Assembly: GCA_946220865.1 (NCBI GenBank)
Contig: CAMJYM010000003.1
Span: 1-64,000 of the forward strand
Reading direction: 5' to 3'
DNA length: 64,000 nt
From: an uncultured Clostridia bacterium
GTDB lineage: Bacteria; Bacillota; Clostridia; Saccharofermentanales; DTU023
Position numbers and translations under genes: made by a program. How positions within the stretch are numbered: the stretch's first letter is position 1; each line of letters opens with the position of its first letter. The notes under the pieces were generated by a model. It did not search any database and was not told the origin of the DNA. It saw nothing but the letters and a program-made list of their open reading frames with translations. Shown here piece by piece: positions 41,836-51,274 of the stretch.

Positions 41836-42558
41836 ATGGCAACAAAGACCAGCTTTGAAACAGCAAGTAAATCACAAAAGAAGAGCCGGAGCGGTCATTA
41901 TGTCCCGCCCAGACGCTCCCTTACCGGTCGTTTCATTCTCTGGCTGGGCCGCCTTATTGCCCGAAGAAAGCTGCTGGTTGAGGTCAGCGGTCTTGAGCAT
42001 CTGCCCTCTGAGGCTCCTTACGTGCTCGCTGCCAACCATGTTTCTTATGTCGATGGTCTCTGGATTCTTAACGCCCTGCCCCGCAAAATGCTCCCCCTTA
42101 CCTGTGTCATGGTCGGCGCCGACATGCCTTCGGACTACGGTTTAGTTGGTAAAGCCGCTACATTGGCCGCCCGCGCCATTCTCGTCGAGCGCAAAGGTAA
42201 CCCTGTGCGGGGACTGATCATAGCTAAAAATGCCATGCTTGCGGGCAACAATGTGCTGATACATCCGGAAGGCACGCGCAGTCATGATGGGCGACTTGGC
42301 GATATCCACAGCGGAGCAGCTTATCTGGCCGCCAAAACAGGGCGTCCCCTGATTCCGGTCTATCTGAATGGCGCCTATGAGATATGGCCGCGCAGTCAGA
42401 AGTTCCCCAGCTTCAAGGACGAGCAGGGTCAGAAACGCCGACTGGAACTCATCTTCGGTGAAGATCTCAATGCCGATCAGAATCCTGAGCGCGAAGCCTT
42501 GAATGAGCGCTTAAAAGCCTGGCTCAAAGAGATGCAGGCGCAAAAGCTGGATGGTTGA
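41836..42558 (+). CDS. plsC: 1-acyl-sn-glycerol-3-phosphate acyltransferase
   Basis: Adds the second acyl chain in phosphatidic acid synthesis at the membrane. 240 residues; the catalytic NHVSYVDG (NHx4D) is at about residues 69-76, with IHPEGTRSHDG (PEGTR binding motif) near 142 and PLIPVYLNG after it. A hydrophobic N-terminal segment (RFILWLGRLIARRKLLVEV) could anchor it. It is 48 bases after tadA on the same strand, so the two may be co-transcribed, with GGAAGAG before the ATG. Confidence 0.93.
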   Translation: MATKTSFETASKSQKKSRSGHYVPPRRSLTGRFILWLGRLIARRKLLVEVSGLEHLPSEAPYVLAANHVSYVDGLWILNALPRKMLPLTCVMVGADMPSDYGLVGKAATLAARAILVERKGNPVRGLIIAKNAMLAGNNVLIHPEGTRSHDGRLGDIHSGAAYLAAKTGRPLIPVYLNGAYEIWPRSQKFPSFKDEQGQKRRLELIFGEDLNADQNPEREALNERLKAWLKEMQAQKLDG

Positions 42559-42658
42559 CAGACAAGATGTCCAGGGCGTCAGGCATCTTGAGCATCAGCC
42601 TTTAACGAGAAAGAATTTTTTGCTTTCTGCCGCTACCCTTTTTCTCTTCGGCTCGCCT

Positions 42659-44551
42659 CTACTCCTTGCCCTCTATTTCGTCCTTTTCTTCTTCCTCACC
42701 GTCATTTTCGTCTTCAAGTTGATCCAGATTACGGCCGATCAGCTCGCGCCAGCCGATTTTTTTCTTCTCCAGTAAATCCCTGAGCTGCTGTATTTCAGCC
42801 CCGCGTTTAATCTTCAGGGTCGTCGTCTTCAGCATTTCGGTGAAGCTGTAGGCATAAGAACGAATGCCCTTGAACGAGGGCAGCGCTTCGTTGGTCTTTT
42901 TAACCGTGTTCTCCAGCAGACGCTGGATGCTGCTTTTGTCCAGCGGCTGTCCGTCCTGACTCATGGCCTCTTTGTCGAGCACGATTTTGGCGCTGAGAAC
43001 AAGATCTCCGTTGACATCGGCCTGTTCAAAAAGCAACGATTCCTTGACGTAGGGGCGCTGATTGAGCAGAGTCTCTATTTCCTCGGGAAATACTTTCTTG
43101 CCGGAGGGCAGAACGATCATCGACTTGGTGCGTCCGGTCAGATAAAGGGCTCCTGTCTCAGGGTCCATGCGGCCGATATCTCCGCTGTGAAACCAGCCGT
43201 CTTTGCTGAAACATTCTTCGTTAAGCTCGTCATTCTGATAATATCCGAGCATGACCATATCGCCCTTTACCAGGATTTCTCCTGGTTCGCCATCTTTTTC
43301 ATTGTCGATAGCAAGGGTTACACCAGAGAGCGGAAAGCCACAGCTGCCGCGTACATTGATCTGCGTATTGCAGCCGGCAACCACAGGGGCCGTTTCGGTC
43401 ATGCCGTAGCCCTGAAGAATGTCTACACCGATATCGTGAAAGAAATCAATAATCTTTTTATCCAGAGCCGCAGCCCCGGAAATGGCAATGTAAAAATTTC
43501 CGCCCATTTCATCAAGTATGCTTTTAAAGATTTTTCTGCGGAGATCAATGCCCAGGGCCATCAGGCCGCGCGAGAGCTTTAAGCCGAATTTGAGTTTTTT
43601 CAACTGGCCGGTCTTTTCTGCATTCTGCAGAATTTTGCGGTACATCAGCTCAAAAACGGTGGGCACGCTGATGAGCATATGAACCTGGTACTCTTTTAAG
43701 TTTTTGCTGATATAGCGCAGACCGTCGTAGAGATGAATACAGCCGCCGAGCGAGAGCACGGAAAGAAAGCCGCAGGTATTCTCAAAGGTGTGGTGCAGGG
43801 GCAGAAAGGACAGGCTCTGCAGGGGATCTTTGAAGCGCACGGTTTCCAGCAGAGCGCGGATATCGGCACAGATATTGGCATTGGACAGCATAACCGCCTT
43901 GGAACTGGCGGTAGTCCCAGAGGTGAAAAGCAGGACAGCCAGTTCATCCTTATCCAGGGACTGCATTTCGACAAGCTGACCCGCGGCCCTGCGTGAACGT
44001 CCAAGCTCAAGAACGTCTTCAAAGAAAAGGCATGTTTGCCCGCAGGCTTCAACCTCAGCCGAAAAAGCCGCGAGCTCTTCCTTTTTATGCAGGCGCTGCT
44101 GCTGCATGACAATCCAGCGCTGGACTCCAGGACATGCCTTAATAAAAGGTCTCAGAGATTCGACCATGCTGGCATCAAGGACGAAAGTGGTGACTTCTCC
44201 CCTCTGCAGGAGGCTGGCCAGTTCTTCACCGGGCAGCAGTCTGTCCAGTGGGACAAGCACCGAATTGCCTTCCACGACTGCCAGATAAGTGAGCATCCAG
44301 GGATAACTGTTATCCCCTACAATGGCCACACGTCCACCCTGTTCCCCTTCGGCGATCAGGCCCTGCTCCAGATCCGCCGCATCCTCAGCAAATTGTTTGT
44401 AGCTGATCTTCTGGAGCTGCTGATCGGAAGGCCGCTCGCGAAAAACAAGAGCCGTCCTGTCCGCATACTTTTGGGCCCCCTGCCTGAGGATATCGCTCAG
44501 GTGGAAAATCGGAGGCGCATCAAAATATTTTATGCCATGACAGATTTGCAT
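42659..44551 (-). CDS. Long-chain acyl-CoA synthetase (AMP-forming)
   Basis: Activates a carboxylic acid, probably a long-chain fatty acid, to acyl-CoA through an acyl-AMP. 630 residues from ATG 44551 (MQICHGIKYFDAPP). AMP-binding motifs: LLFTSGTTASSKAVMLSNANI, GYGMTETAPVVAGC, then DGWFHSGDIGRMD and the C-terminal LPSGKKVFPEEIE. The frame continues upstream to 44659, but GGAGGAAGATTTC before 44551 fixes the start. An acidic tail (EDENDGEEEEKDE) ends the protein. The convergent plsC next door fits a phospholipid or fatty-acid recycling role, by inference. Confidence 0.9.
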   Translation of the reverse strand: MQICHGIKYFDAPPIFHLSDILRQGAQKYADRTALVFRERPSDQQLQKISYKQFAEDAADLEQGLIAEGEQGGRVAIVGDNSYPWMLTYLAVVEGNSVLVPLDRLLPGEELASLLQRGEVTTFVLDASMVESLRPFIKACPGVQRWIVMQQQRLHKKEELAAFSAEVEACGQTCLFFEDVLELGRSRRAAGQLVEMQSLDKDELAVLLFTSGTTASSKAVMLSNANICADIRALLETVRFKDPLQSLSFLPLHHTFENTCGFLSVLSLGGCIHLYDGLRYISKNLKEYQVHMLISVPTVFELMYRKILQNAEKTGQLKKLKFGLKLSRGLMALGIDLRRKIFKSILDEMGGNFYIAISGAAALDKKIIDFFHDIGVDILQGYGMTETAPVVAGCNTQINVRGSCGFPLSGVTLAIDNEKDGEPGEILVKGDMVMLGYYQNDELNEECFSKDGWFHSGDIGRMDPETGALYLTGRTKSMIVLPSGKKVFPEEIETLLNQRPYVKESLLFEQADVNGDLVLSAKIVLDKEAMSQDGQPLDKSSIQRLLENTVKKTNEALPSFKGIRSYAYSFTEMLKTTTLKIKRGAEIQQLRDLLEKKKIGWRELIGRNLDQLEDENDGEEEEKDEIEGKE

Positions 44552-44574
44552 GAAATCTTCCTCCACTACAACTA

Positions 44575-44583
44575 TGTTAAAAT
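44575..44583 (+). promoter_or_regulatory. Extended -10 element upstream of the XRE gene
   Basis: TGTTAAAAT on the plus strand, 100 bases before the XRE regulator start and 24 bases before the divergent acyl-CoA synthetase start. Confidence 0.4.
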
Positions 44584-44682
44584 ATGGTTCAGGAATGACC
44601 CTGCCTGACCGCCTTCGATTCCGCCCGCATAAAACTTTGTCCGGAGTCCGGCAGGTCATGATTTCAGAGGACAGGTTAAGGC

Positions 44683-45099
44683 ATGAATGAACCCACGTTA
44701 TGGAGTCCCAAACAGGCTTCCCGCTCCCGTTATGATTTTATCAGAAGCTATTATGATGGAATTGAGACGGATATGCAAAAGTTTTGCGGCTCTTACCTAT
44801 CCAGACTGCGCAAACGGAGCGGTAAAACTCAAAATTGTCTGGCAGAGCAACTGCTGTGCTCAGTGAACGCGATATCCCAGGTCGAAAATGGTGCTGTCTT
44901 TCAGCACATGGATTTTTTTTGCAAACTCTGTCATGAATTGGGCTGCCAGCCCACGGATCTTCTACAGCAGGCCCGCAGCTCCTGTCTCCTGCAGCAGGGA
45001 TCTCAGACAGCTGTTTATCCGGATAAGTCAGGCACAACAAGTCCGCTGAACACATGTCGGCCAGACAAAGATGACTGCGCTCAAAGAGATGAAAGCTGA
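44683..45099 (+). CDS. XRE-family helix-turn-helix regulator
   Basis: 138 residues with a Cro/CI-type HTH at about 38-95: YLSRLRKRSGKTQNCLAEQLLCSVNAISQVENG, the recognition helix being in SVNAISQVENG. The N-terminal 37 residues and the Cys/Gln-rich C-terminal 40 residues have no recognised domain; three cysteines in DLLQQARSSCLLQQ and later could sense redox or metal, a guess. It is divergent from the acyl-CoA synthetase gene and overlaps the following flavoprotein gene by 29 bases. Confidence 0.8.
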   Translation: MNEPTLWSPKQASRSRYDFIRSYYDGIETDMQKFCGSYLSRLRKRSGKTQNCLAEQLLCSVNAISQVENGAVFQHMDFFCKLCHELGCQPTDLLQQARSSCLLQQGSQTAVYPDKSGTTSPLNTCRPDKDDCAQRDES

Positions 45100-46354
45100 A
45101 TCACTGGCACTGCTCATTGTAGGAGCCGGCCCGGCCGGCCTGGCTGCGGCTCTGGCGGCTGCGGAAGAAGGCTGTCCGGCGCTTCTTCTGGAGAGCAAGG
45201 GCGAGGCAGGACAGAAACTCCGCCTGACGGGTGGAGGTCGCTGCAATATCAGCAATTTAGCGGCCGATGATTTTACCCACGATCACTATTTTGGCCAGGC
45301 AGCTTTCCTGCGCCCGGCCTTCAGAGTTCTGTCTCCTGAAGTTCTCCGGGAGCGCTGCCAGCGCCAGGGCCTGCCATTAATTTGCGAGGAAGGCGTTCGC
45401 CTCTACCCGCGTGATGGTGGAGCCGAAGCCGTGCGCAACTTTCTTCTGCGGCGGGCCAGAGAACTGGGTGTGCAGCTGCGCTGCCGCCAGAAAGCTCTGG
45501 CGCTCAAACCCTTGCCGGAGGGTATTCTGCTGCAAAGCGAGAAGCAGGCTTACCTTGCCCGCGCTCTGATTCTTTGCGGAGGCGGAGCTTCCTTTCCTCA
45601 GACAGGTTCAGATGGTTCTGTCCTTGAGCTTCTTGCTTCTTTTGGCTGCAGCTTCCGTCCGTTTACCCCCGCCCTGACCGGCTTGCCTTTGAAAAAGGCC
45701 CCAGGCTCTGACTTACAGGGTCTGGTCTTTAAGGACGCGGAACTGCGCTTCAAAGCGGCATCTTCGCGAAGCAGGCGGACTGCAGCAAGCTTTCGCGGTG
45801 ACATACTGCTGACGGCCAGCGGCCTGAGCGGAACTCCCGTGCTCAACCTCTCGCGGGAACGGAGTGAGGAGGGCGGCTCCTTTTTTCTATCGCTATTGCC
45901 CGACGAAACGGAAAGCAGCCTTATCCCCCATCTCCTCAACCTTGCTCATGACAATGGTCGTTCGCTCTGCCGGAACCTTCCCTGGCCCGCGCTGCCCAGA
46001 AAACTCCGTGCAGCTGCTCTGCAGCACTGCGGCATAGATCCCGACAAACAGGGCGCAAATTTCAGCCGTGAAGAGGCCGCCCGCCTGGCCTCATCGCTGC
46101 TCGTAAAAAAGCTGGACCTGGGGAACAGCCCCCCGCTCCGCAGCGCTATGCTGAGCCGCGGTGGCCTCCTTCTGGAAGAGCTAAATCCCCGTACCATGTC
46201 TCTGCGCAAAGATCCCCGCATTTTTGCCGCAGGCGAATTGCTCGATATTGACGGCGAATGCGGCGGCTTTAATCTCCAGGCTGCTTTCGCCAGCGGATTC
46301 CTGGCCGGAAAGAGCGCTGCGGCCCTGCTGAAAGGCAGCTCATATCAGGAATAA
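45071..46354 (+). CDS. BaiN/HI0933-type FAD-dependent oxidoreductase
   Basis: 427 residues, a cytoplasmic flavoprotein of the family that includes BaiN. FAD motif LLIVGAGPAGLAAALAAAEEG near 14-34, LRLTGGGRCNISNL with the family's GGGRCN, ALILCGGGASFPQTGSDG, and near the end FAAGELLDIDGECGGFNLQAAFASGF. Natural substrates are mostly unknown. The start is uncertain: ATG 45071 or ATG 45089; both lie within the end of the XRE gene and have only weak ribosome binding sites, which suggests translational coupling. Confidence 0.88.
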   Translation: MTALKEMKAESLALLIVGAGPAGLAAALAAAEEGCPALLLESKGEAGQKLRLTGGGRCNISNLAADDFTHDHYFGQAAFLRPAFRVLSPEVLRERCQRQGLPLICEEGVRLYPRDGGAEAVRNFLLRRARELGVQLRCRQKALALKPLPEGILLQSEKQAYLARALILCGGGASFPQTGSDGSVLELLASFGCSFRPFTPALTGLPLKKAPGSDLQGLVFKDAELRFKAASSRSRRTAASFRGDILLTASGLSGTPVLNLSRERSEEGGSFFLSLLPDETESSLIPHLLNLAHDNGRSLCRNLPWPALPRKLRAAALQHCGIDPDKQGANFSREEAARLASSLLVKKLDLGNSPPLRSAMLSRGGLLLEELNPRTMSLRKDPRIFAAGELLDIDGECGGFNLQAAFASGFLAGKSAAALLKGSSYQE

Positions 46355-46470
46355 TCCTGAAAATCCTTCTGCGCGCATTTCGCCCCTCCCTTGAAAAAGC
46401 AAGAATGCCCGTGATCGCCAACACTTTAATTGGATCTGGCTGGGTCGAAGCTCTGCTTGCGGGCGTTGCA

Positions 46471-46479
46471 TGTTAAAAT
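46471..46479 (+). promoter_or_regulatory. Extended -10 element of the DEAD-box helicase gene
   Basis: TGTTAAAAT, 34 bases before the ATG at 46514. No -35 box at standard spacing. Confidence 0.45.
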
Positions 46480-46513
46480 AAAGAAAAACAGAAAATACAG
46501 AAACTAGAAAAAA

Positions 46514-47890
46514 ATGAAGCGTTTTGATGAATTTGACCTATCCCCTGAGAGCCTGCGCGCTCTCCAAGAACTCGGTATTGAGGAATGTACCAGCGTCCAG
46601 GAAAAAAGCCTTGGCCCCATGCTGGCCTGGCGCGATACGATCGTCCAGGCTCCGACAGGAACCGGAAAGACTTTTGCCTACGGTTTGCCCATTGTTGAAC
46701 ACTCTGTGGGTCAGGGCGATGGCCCTCTGGCCCTGATTCTCTCGCCGACCCGTGAGCTGGCCATTCAGATTGACGCAGATATCAAAAGCCTCTGTGTAGA
46801 GCGTCCGGAGGTTCGAAGTCTGGTGCTTTATGGAGGCCAGCGCCTCTCCGCTCAGAGTCGCGCGCTGCGAGACCATCCTCAGATCGTCATTGCCACTCCG
46901 GGACGCCTGATCGACCACTACAAGCGACGCAACATTGATTTTTCAAAGCTGCGTACGCTTATCCTGGATGAAGCCGACCGCATGCTGGATATGGGCTTTA
47001 TCGACGACGTCCGCTACATCATGGGACTGCTCCCCGGAAACATTCAGATCGGGCTCTTCAGTGCGACGCTATCGCGCGAGGTTCTTGATATTTCCTGGAT
47101 TTATCAGAAAGATCCCGTAGAAGTCGTCGTTGAGGCCGAAAATCAGGATAAACCTAAAATACACGAATATTATGTCATCGCCAACGGCATCGAGCGCGTC
47201 GAAGCAATTGAAGATATCCTCCGAAAAGAAGACCTGCGGCGTTCGCTTGTCTTTGTCAACATGAAACAATCCGCCGATATCTGTGCGCGTAAATTGGAGA
47301 GTAAAGGTTTGAAAGCGGGCGCCCTGCAGGGAGATATGGCTCAGGCTCAGCGCAACCGCGTCATGGAGAGCTTTCGTTCGGGTGAAATAGATATCCTCGT
47401 GGGCACGGATGTTGCCGCCCGCGGCCTCGATATTGATGACGTTGAAGTCGTTTTTAACTATGATCTTCCCCCGGAGAGTGAGAATTATATTCACCGTATC
47501 GGCCGCACCGGCCGGGCTGGCCGGGAAGGTCTGGCCTTCACCTTTGTGGCTCCGGGAAGTGAAGCGGAATTTGACCTTTTCTGCCGCCGCCTGCACATCC
47601 ACCCCGAACTTTATGTCTGGGAGCGTCCGGCCAAAACATCTGAAAGGCTGAGTGCCGAGGCAGAAGCCGCGCTGGTCGAACGCATCCGCGCTCAATCCCA
47701 GTGGCTGAAAAAGCCTCACGAGGAGCGCTATGACCCCCTGGCTTCCTCCCGACAGGGCCAGAGAGGCCGCAGGGGCAGCCGCCGTGACAAAGGCTTTGGT
47801 TCACAGGGGAATTCTGAACGGAGACCGTCGGGGAAAAGGCGCAGCGGACAGGGTCGTCGCAGCGGTGAAAGCCGTCCTTCGTCAAAGTAA
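46514..47890 (+). CDS. DEAD-box ATP-dependent RNA helicase
   Basis: 458 residues, CshA/RhlE-like, for ribosome assembly or mRNA turnover. Motifs in order: Q-motif FDEFDLSPESLRALQELGI, I APTGTGKTFA, Ia PTRELAIQ, II DEADRMLDMGF, III SATLS, IV VFVNMKQSAD, V VGTDVAARGLDID and VI YIHRIGRTGRAGREG. The C-terminal 60 residues are Arg/Gly/Ser-rich and should bind RNA. The exact paralogue cannot be told. It converges on murJ, 16 bases apart, with no terminator between them. Confidence 0.93.
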   Translation: MKRFDEFDLSPESLRALQELGIEECTSVQEKSLGPMLAWRDTIVQAPTGTGKTFAYGLPIVEHSVGQGDGPLALILSPTRELAIQIDADIKSLCVERPEVRSLVLYGGQRLSAQSRALRDHPQIVIATPGRLIDHYKRRNIDFSKLRTLILDEADRMLDMGFIDDVRYIMGLLPGNIQIGLFSATLSREVLDISWIYQKDPVEVVVEAENQDKPKIHEYYVIANGIERVEAIEDILRKEDLRRSLVFVNMKQSADICARKLESKGLKAGALQGDMAQAQRNRVMESFRSGEIDILVGTDVAARGLDIDDVEVVFNYDLPPESENYIHRIGRTGRAGREGLAFTFVAPGSEAEFDLFCRRLHIHPELYVWERPAKTSERLSAEAEAALVERIRAQSQWLKKPHEERYDPLASSRQGQRGRRGSRRDKGFGSQGNSERRPSGKRRSGQGRRSGESRPSSK

Positions 47891-47906
47891 GACGCGCGTC
47901 TTCAGA

Positions 47907-49604
47907 TCAGCGCACGATGCGTTCCAGTTCTTCGACCGGGGGCAGATGGAAAAAGCGGCGCAGACGGACTTGCAGCCTGACGGCCTCACGCAGTTGCAGG
48001 CTGAGTCCGGCCACATAGTAGGTAAACACACCCAGGCCCATTTTGCAGGCATACCAGATCAGCTGCAGCAGCTTCCTGCCCGGATAAAGGGGAATCTGCT
48101 TCAAGCCCAGCAAAACCAGGGCAGCTGCCCCGGCACAAAAGCTCAGGCGCAGCATAAAGGGCAGAATGCGTGCAGGGCGATAATCATAGCGATGCCGCTT
48201 GTAGAGCTGGTAAAGCATGAGCGCCGTGACCACACTGTAACACGCATGGGCCAGGCCGATGCCTTCCAGCCCCAGGCCCATAGGTCCGGTAAAAATCCAG
48301 GAAAAAATGGGAATCAGGATCAGGGAAAGCAGCCCTGTAAAGAGAGCAAGGCGTGTGATTTTGCGGGCGTAAAAAGCCTGATTCGTGAGAAAAACCACTG
48401 TTTGCGCCAGCATGGTCACACAGAACCAGCGCAGGGCCGAGGCTGTGAGCGCCACCTGAGCATTGCTGTAGGTATCCGTGTTCCACTGAAAGATCGCCTG
48501 TATGGTCTCGAAGTTCAGGAGACCAAAGCCCAGGGCAAAGGGCAGAACATAAAAGAGCGCACGGCGCAGACTGGAACTGTAGAGGCTGCGTACTTTACGC
48601 GCGTCCTTCTGCGCATAAAAGCCGGCGAGATTAGGCAGCATGACATTGCCGATGGAGACAGCAAAAATAGCATAAGGGAGGCTCCAGCTCGTGATGCATT
48701 GACGTATTCCGGTCACAGATCCGGGTATATTCAGACCATTGGCAAAACGGTTCATGATGATGGCGCTGAGATGCAGAACCGAACCTGAAAGCAGCGTGGG
48801 AATTGCCAGTTGAAGAAGACGCCTGAAGCCGGGATCCTGAAAATCCGTGTTCCAGCTGAACCAGTGCCACTCGTGGCGGCAGGCCAGGAACTGATAAAGA
48901 AAATAGATCAGAGCAGATCCCACCACGCCCAGGGCCACTGAGCGCAAACCTTTTTCCGAAGGCACGCCAAAGGCCAGAAGAACGGCCATATAACAGAGGT
49001 TATAGAGCGAAGGCCCAAGAGCCATGGGGGTAAAGCGCTTGTAAGCCGAAAGTACCCCGTGGGCGAGGGCAATCAACATCATGAAAAAACTCTGAATAAA
49101 GAGAATGCGGGTGACCGGAATGGACATGGCCGTCATCGCTTTAAGATTTTCTGAGGCATCTGGCCCTGCACTGCCGGTAATCAGGCTCATGAGCGCAGGA
49201 GCAAGGAGCTCTGCCAGAAGAAGGCAGGCCGCCATGGCCAGAATGGCCGCGCTCATAAAGATATTGACACTTTGCCAGGCTTTTCCTTCACGTCTGCGCT
49301 CGATGCCCGAAGACAGAGTGGGCGTCAGAACGGCAGCCACAACGCCGCCGATGAGCAATTCGTAGATAAAGTCAGGTATCTGAAAAGCATTGATGTAAGC
49401 GTCAGAGAAGAGACCGTAACCAAACTTGGGGACAATCAGGAGTTCTCTCACAAAACCCGTTAATTTACCGAGAATCATCCCCGCCATATATATCAGGGTT
49501 GCCCGGCCGATGGTCGCCGCATCACCGGCACGAATATTGTGCCGCTCATTTTTAGTCCTGAGGCTGGAACCCCGCCTCGGCTGATCTTCCAAAGGAAACT
49601 GCAA
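47907..49604 (-). CDS. murJ: Lipid II flippase MurJ
   Basis: Moves lipid II across the membrane for peptidoglycan synthesis. 565 residues, about 14 spans. MurJ features: GKLTGFVRELLIVPKFGYGLFSDAY near the start, IPDFIYELLIGGVVAAVLTPTL and later MLPNLAGFYAQKD. The start codon is TTG at 49604, with GGGGGAAGAG upstream; the first 30 residues are hydrophilic. TGCTAAAAT, the extended -10 seen elsewhere, lies 30 bases upstream. Confidence 0.94.
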   Translation of the reverse strand: MQFPLEDQPRRGSSLRTKNERHNIRAGDAATIGRATLIYMAGMILGKLTGFVRELLIVPKFGYGLFSDAYINAFQIPDFIYELLIGGVVAAVLTPTLSSGIERRREGKAWQSVNIFMSAAILAMAACLLLAELLAPALMSLITGSAGPDASENLKAMTAMSIPVTRILFIQSFFMMLIALAHGVLSAYKRFTPMALGPSLYNLCYMAVLLAFGVPSEKGLRSVALGVVGSALIYFLYQFLACRHEWHWFSWNTDFQDPGFRRLLQLAIPTLLSGSVLHLSAIIMNRFANGLNIPGSVTGIRQCITSWSLPYAIFAVSIGNVMLPNLAGFYAQKDARKVRSLYSSSLRRALFYVLPFALGFGLLNFETIQAIFQWNTDTYSNAQVALTASALRWFCVTMLAQTVVFLTNQAFYARKITRLALFTGLLSLILIPIFSWIFTGPMGLGLEGIGLAHACYSVVTALMLYQLYKRHRYDYRPARILPFMLRLSFCAGAAALVLLGLKQIPLYPGRKLLQLIWYACKMGLGVFTYYVAGLSLQLREAVRLQVRLRRFFHLPPVEELERIVR

Positions 49605-49633
49605 GATCTCTTCCCCCGCCTGTCTTTTCCGTT

Positions 49634-49642
49634 ATTTTAGCA
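49634..49642 (-). promoter_or_regulatory. Extended -10 element of murJ
   Basis: TGCTAAAAT on the minus strand, 29 bases before the TTG start of murJ. If correct, the murJ 5' UTR is about 20 bases long. Confidence 0.5.
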
Positions 49643-49666
49643 CGAGATACCGTCAGACGTCTGCGT

Positions 49667-51256
49667 TTATTCCACTTCCAGAAAATCAAAAAAGCGAGTC
49701 AGGGCAAGCTGATCCGCCGCACCTCCGGGAGACAGACCCTTACGGCAAAGTTCCTGATTCCAGAGGCAGCAGGCCTCGGATCGCTCTTTTCGTGGCAAAT
49801 TTAAAATTTCTGCGGCCCTCTTCTGCATTTGGCAAAGCTCGTTCTGCGCACGTGCATGCTGACGTAAAGCAGCTCGACGCAGAATATTGCTGTCCTCAAT
49901 GCGACTCATCAAATAGAGCAGGGCGGCAAGGGAGCTCTCATCTTCATCGCCCCCTTCGGCGCGCTCACGGCGAAGTATCGTGAGGGCGGATAAAGATTCA
50001 CGATAGCCGCTCAGCACCGCTGCCCTCGCTCCCCTCTTTCGACTTTCTTCACTATCTCCCCGCCAGTCGAGAAAGGCGGTGGCCAATGCAGAGGCCCCGG
50101 TGGCAAGCTCTGTCGCCGTCGGGAAAAGAGCTTGTGTCACGTCTTGATGTAGCTCTTCTGACTCTCTTTGTTCAAACGCTCTGTCCAGAGCCTCCACTCG
50201 CTCCCTGAGCCTCTGACCAGCTGCAAACAGCAAAAAGCCCAGGCTGAAGATCAAGCCCTGCTGCGTATTGACCTCGCCGCTGGCTCTGAACATGCTCCGT
50301 TCGGCTTGCTGTCCCAGTACTGCAAGGGTTTTGAAGGTTCCTATCTTGTCTGAATTATCCCTGTTTACGGAGCTGGCCATTCCGGCTTCTATAAACTTCC
50401 TCAGAGAAGGTCCGAGGGCGAGGGAGGAATCCACAAAACTGTAGATATCCATATCGGTATGCGCCCCCTGATCCAGTCGATCCACAAGGCCCGCTTTGGG
50501 TGTCGCGAGGGCTTCGTAAAACAGCGATTTTTCGGCAGCCAGCCAGAGCGCATCTGCCGCTTCACTTAGCAAAGCCTCTTTCATCAGACGGCGGCTTTCA
50601 CGTTCCAGCTCCTGCCAGCTATGAGCACGCGAACGGGCACAAAAGCTAACTTTACGGCCGCAGATCAGGCAGGGCCTCTCGGCCCATCCCAGCGTTGAAC
50701 GGCTGAGCTTCTGGCCAGTCTCAGGAACATAAACATCGAGGTCCCAGAGGAGGCCTGCGGGCAGCCCATCTTCCAGTTCCAGGCAGAACGCTTTACAGCT
50801 CTGCGCATCCGTGGGGACCTCCAGCAGCGCCCAGGCTCCCGCTCTTCCCGCTCGGATCAGTGGTTCTTTCAGCTTACCGAAGCGGCGACTCAGCTCATCT
50901 ACGAGCAAGGTCAGAGCCGCAGCGAAGAAAAAATCGGCAAGTGGACCTCTTTTATGGGGTCCGGCAAGATTAAGTGAAAAACTGAGCAGCGAATAGTGTG
51001 CTGCTCGGGCAGAATTGGAAGAACCTGAAATGGCACTGCTCAGAGAATCTCCCCTGCACAGCTGCTCTCGCCACGCTTCTCGTTGAGCCGCCTCCGTCTC
51101 TCGCTCGCTGAGGCTTTGCCTGAGCTGATTTCGCAGCGCTTCCCGTTGAGCCACCCGGGTTTCGCGCTCTCTGAGGACATCGTCCAGCGAGGCTGCCTCA
51201 ATACAGGCATCCAGCTGAAAACGGGGGTGGAGAAAAGAGGAGTGAAAATGCGGCAT
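49667..51256 (-). CDS. citXG: CitX-CitG fusion: maturation of (citramalate/citrate) lyase acyl carrier protein
   Basis: Makes and attaches the 2'-(5''-triphosphoribosyl)-3'-dephospho-CoA group of citrate-lyase-type acyl carrier proteins. 529 residues. The N-terminal part (about 1-215) is CitX (transferase): SFSLNLAGPHKRGPLADFFF, LLWDLDVYVPETG and RPCLICGRKVSFCARSRAHSW. The C-terminal part (about 225-529) is CitG (synthase): TPKAGLVDRLDQGAHTDMD, GEVNTQQGLIFSLGF and KGLSPGGAADQLALT. In this cluster the acceptor is probably citramalate lyase. The N-terminal helix pattern ERET-xx-AQREA is duplicated (residues 30-45 and 51-66). It follows the P-loop gene by 18 bases. Confidence 0.9.
   Translation of the reverse strand: MPHFHSSFLHPRFQLDACIEAASLDDVLRERETRVAQREALRNQLRQSLSERETEAAQREAWREQLCRGDSLSSAISGSSNSARAAHYSLLSFSLNLAGPHKRGPLADFFFAAALTLLVDELSRRFGKLKEPLIRAGRAGAWALLEVPTDAQSCKAFCLELEDGLPAGLLWDLDVYVPETGQKLSRSTLGWAERPCLICGRKVSFCARSRAHSWQELERESRRLMKEALLSEAADALWLAAEKSLFYEALATPKAGLVDRLDQGAHTDMDIYSFVDSSLALGPSLRKFIEAGMASSVNRDNSDKIGTFKTLAVLGQQAERSMFRASGEVNTQQGLIFSLGFLLFAAGQRLRERVEALDRAFEQRESEELHQDVTQALFPTATELATGASALATAFLDWRGDSEESRKRGARAAVLSGYRESLSALTILRRERAEGGDEDESSLAALLYLMSRIEDSNILRRAALRQHARAQNELCQMQKRAAEILNLPRKERSEACCLWNQELCRKGLSPGGAADQLALTRFFDFLEVE
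51059..51169 (-). repeat. In-frame tandem duplication in citXG
   Basis: Residues 30-45 (51122-51169) and 51-66 (51059-51106) repeat the pattern ERET-A-QREA-R-QL with a period of 21 codons. CitX proteins normally have one such segment. Confidence 0.65.
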
Positions 51257-51274
51257 AAATTTCGACCGCTGTTA

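Noticed and set aside
42551..42775. 74-codon plus-strand frame with a hydrophobic stretch after plsC
   Set aside because: It is mostly antisense to the acidic C-terminal tail of the acyl-CoA synthetase; runs of TTC there create the apparent hydrophobic segment.
47730..48788. 352-codon plus-strand open frame overlapping the helicase end and murJ
   Set aside because: It is antisense to murJ and frame-shifted to the helicase; composition (Gln/His/Lys-rich) is that of a shadow frame.
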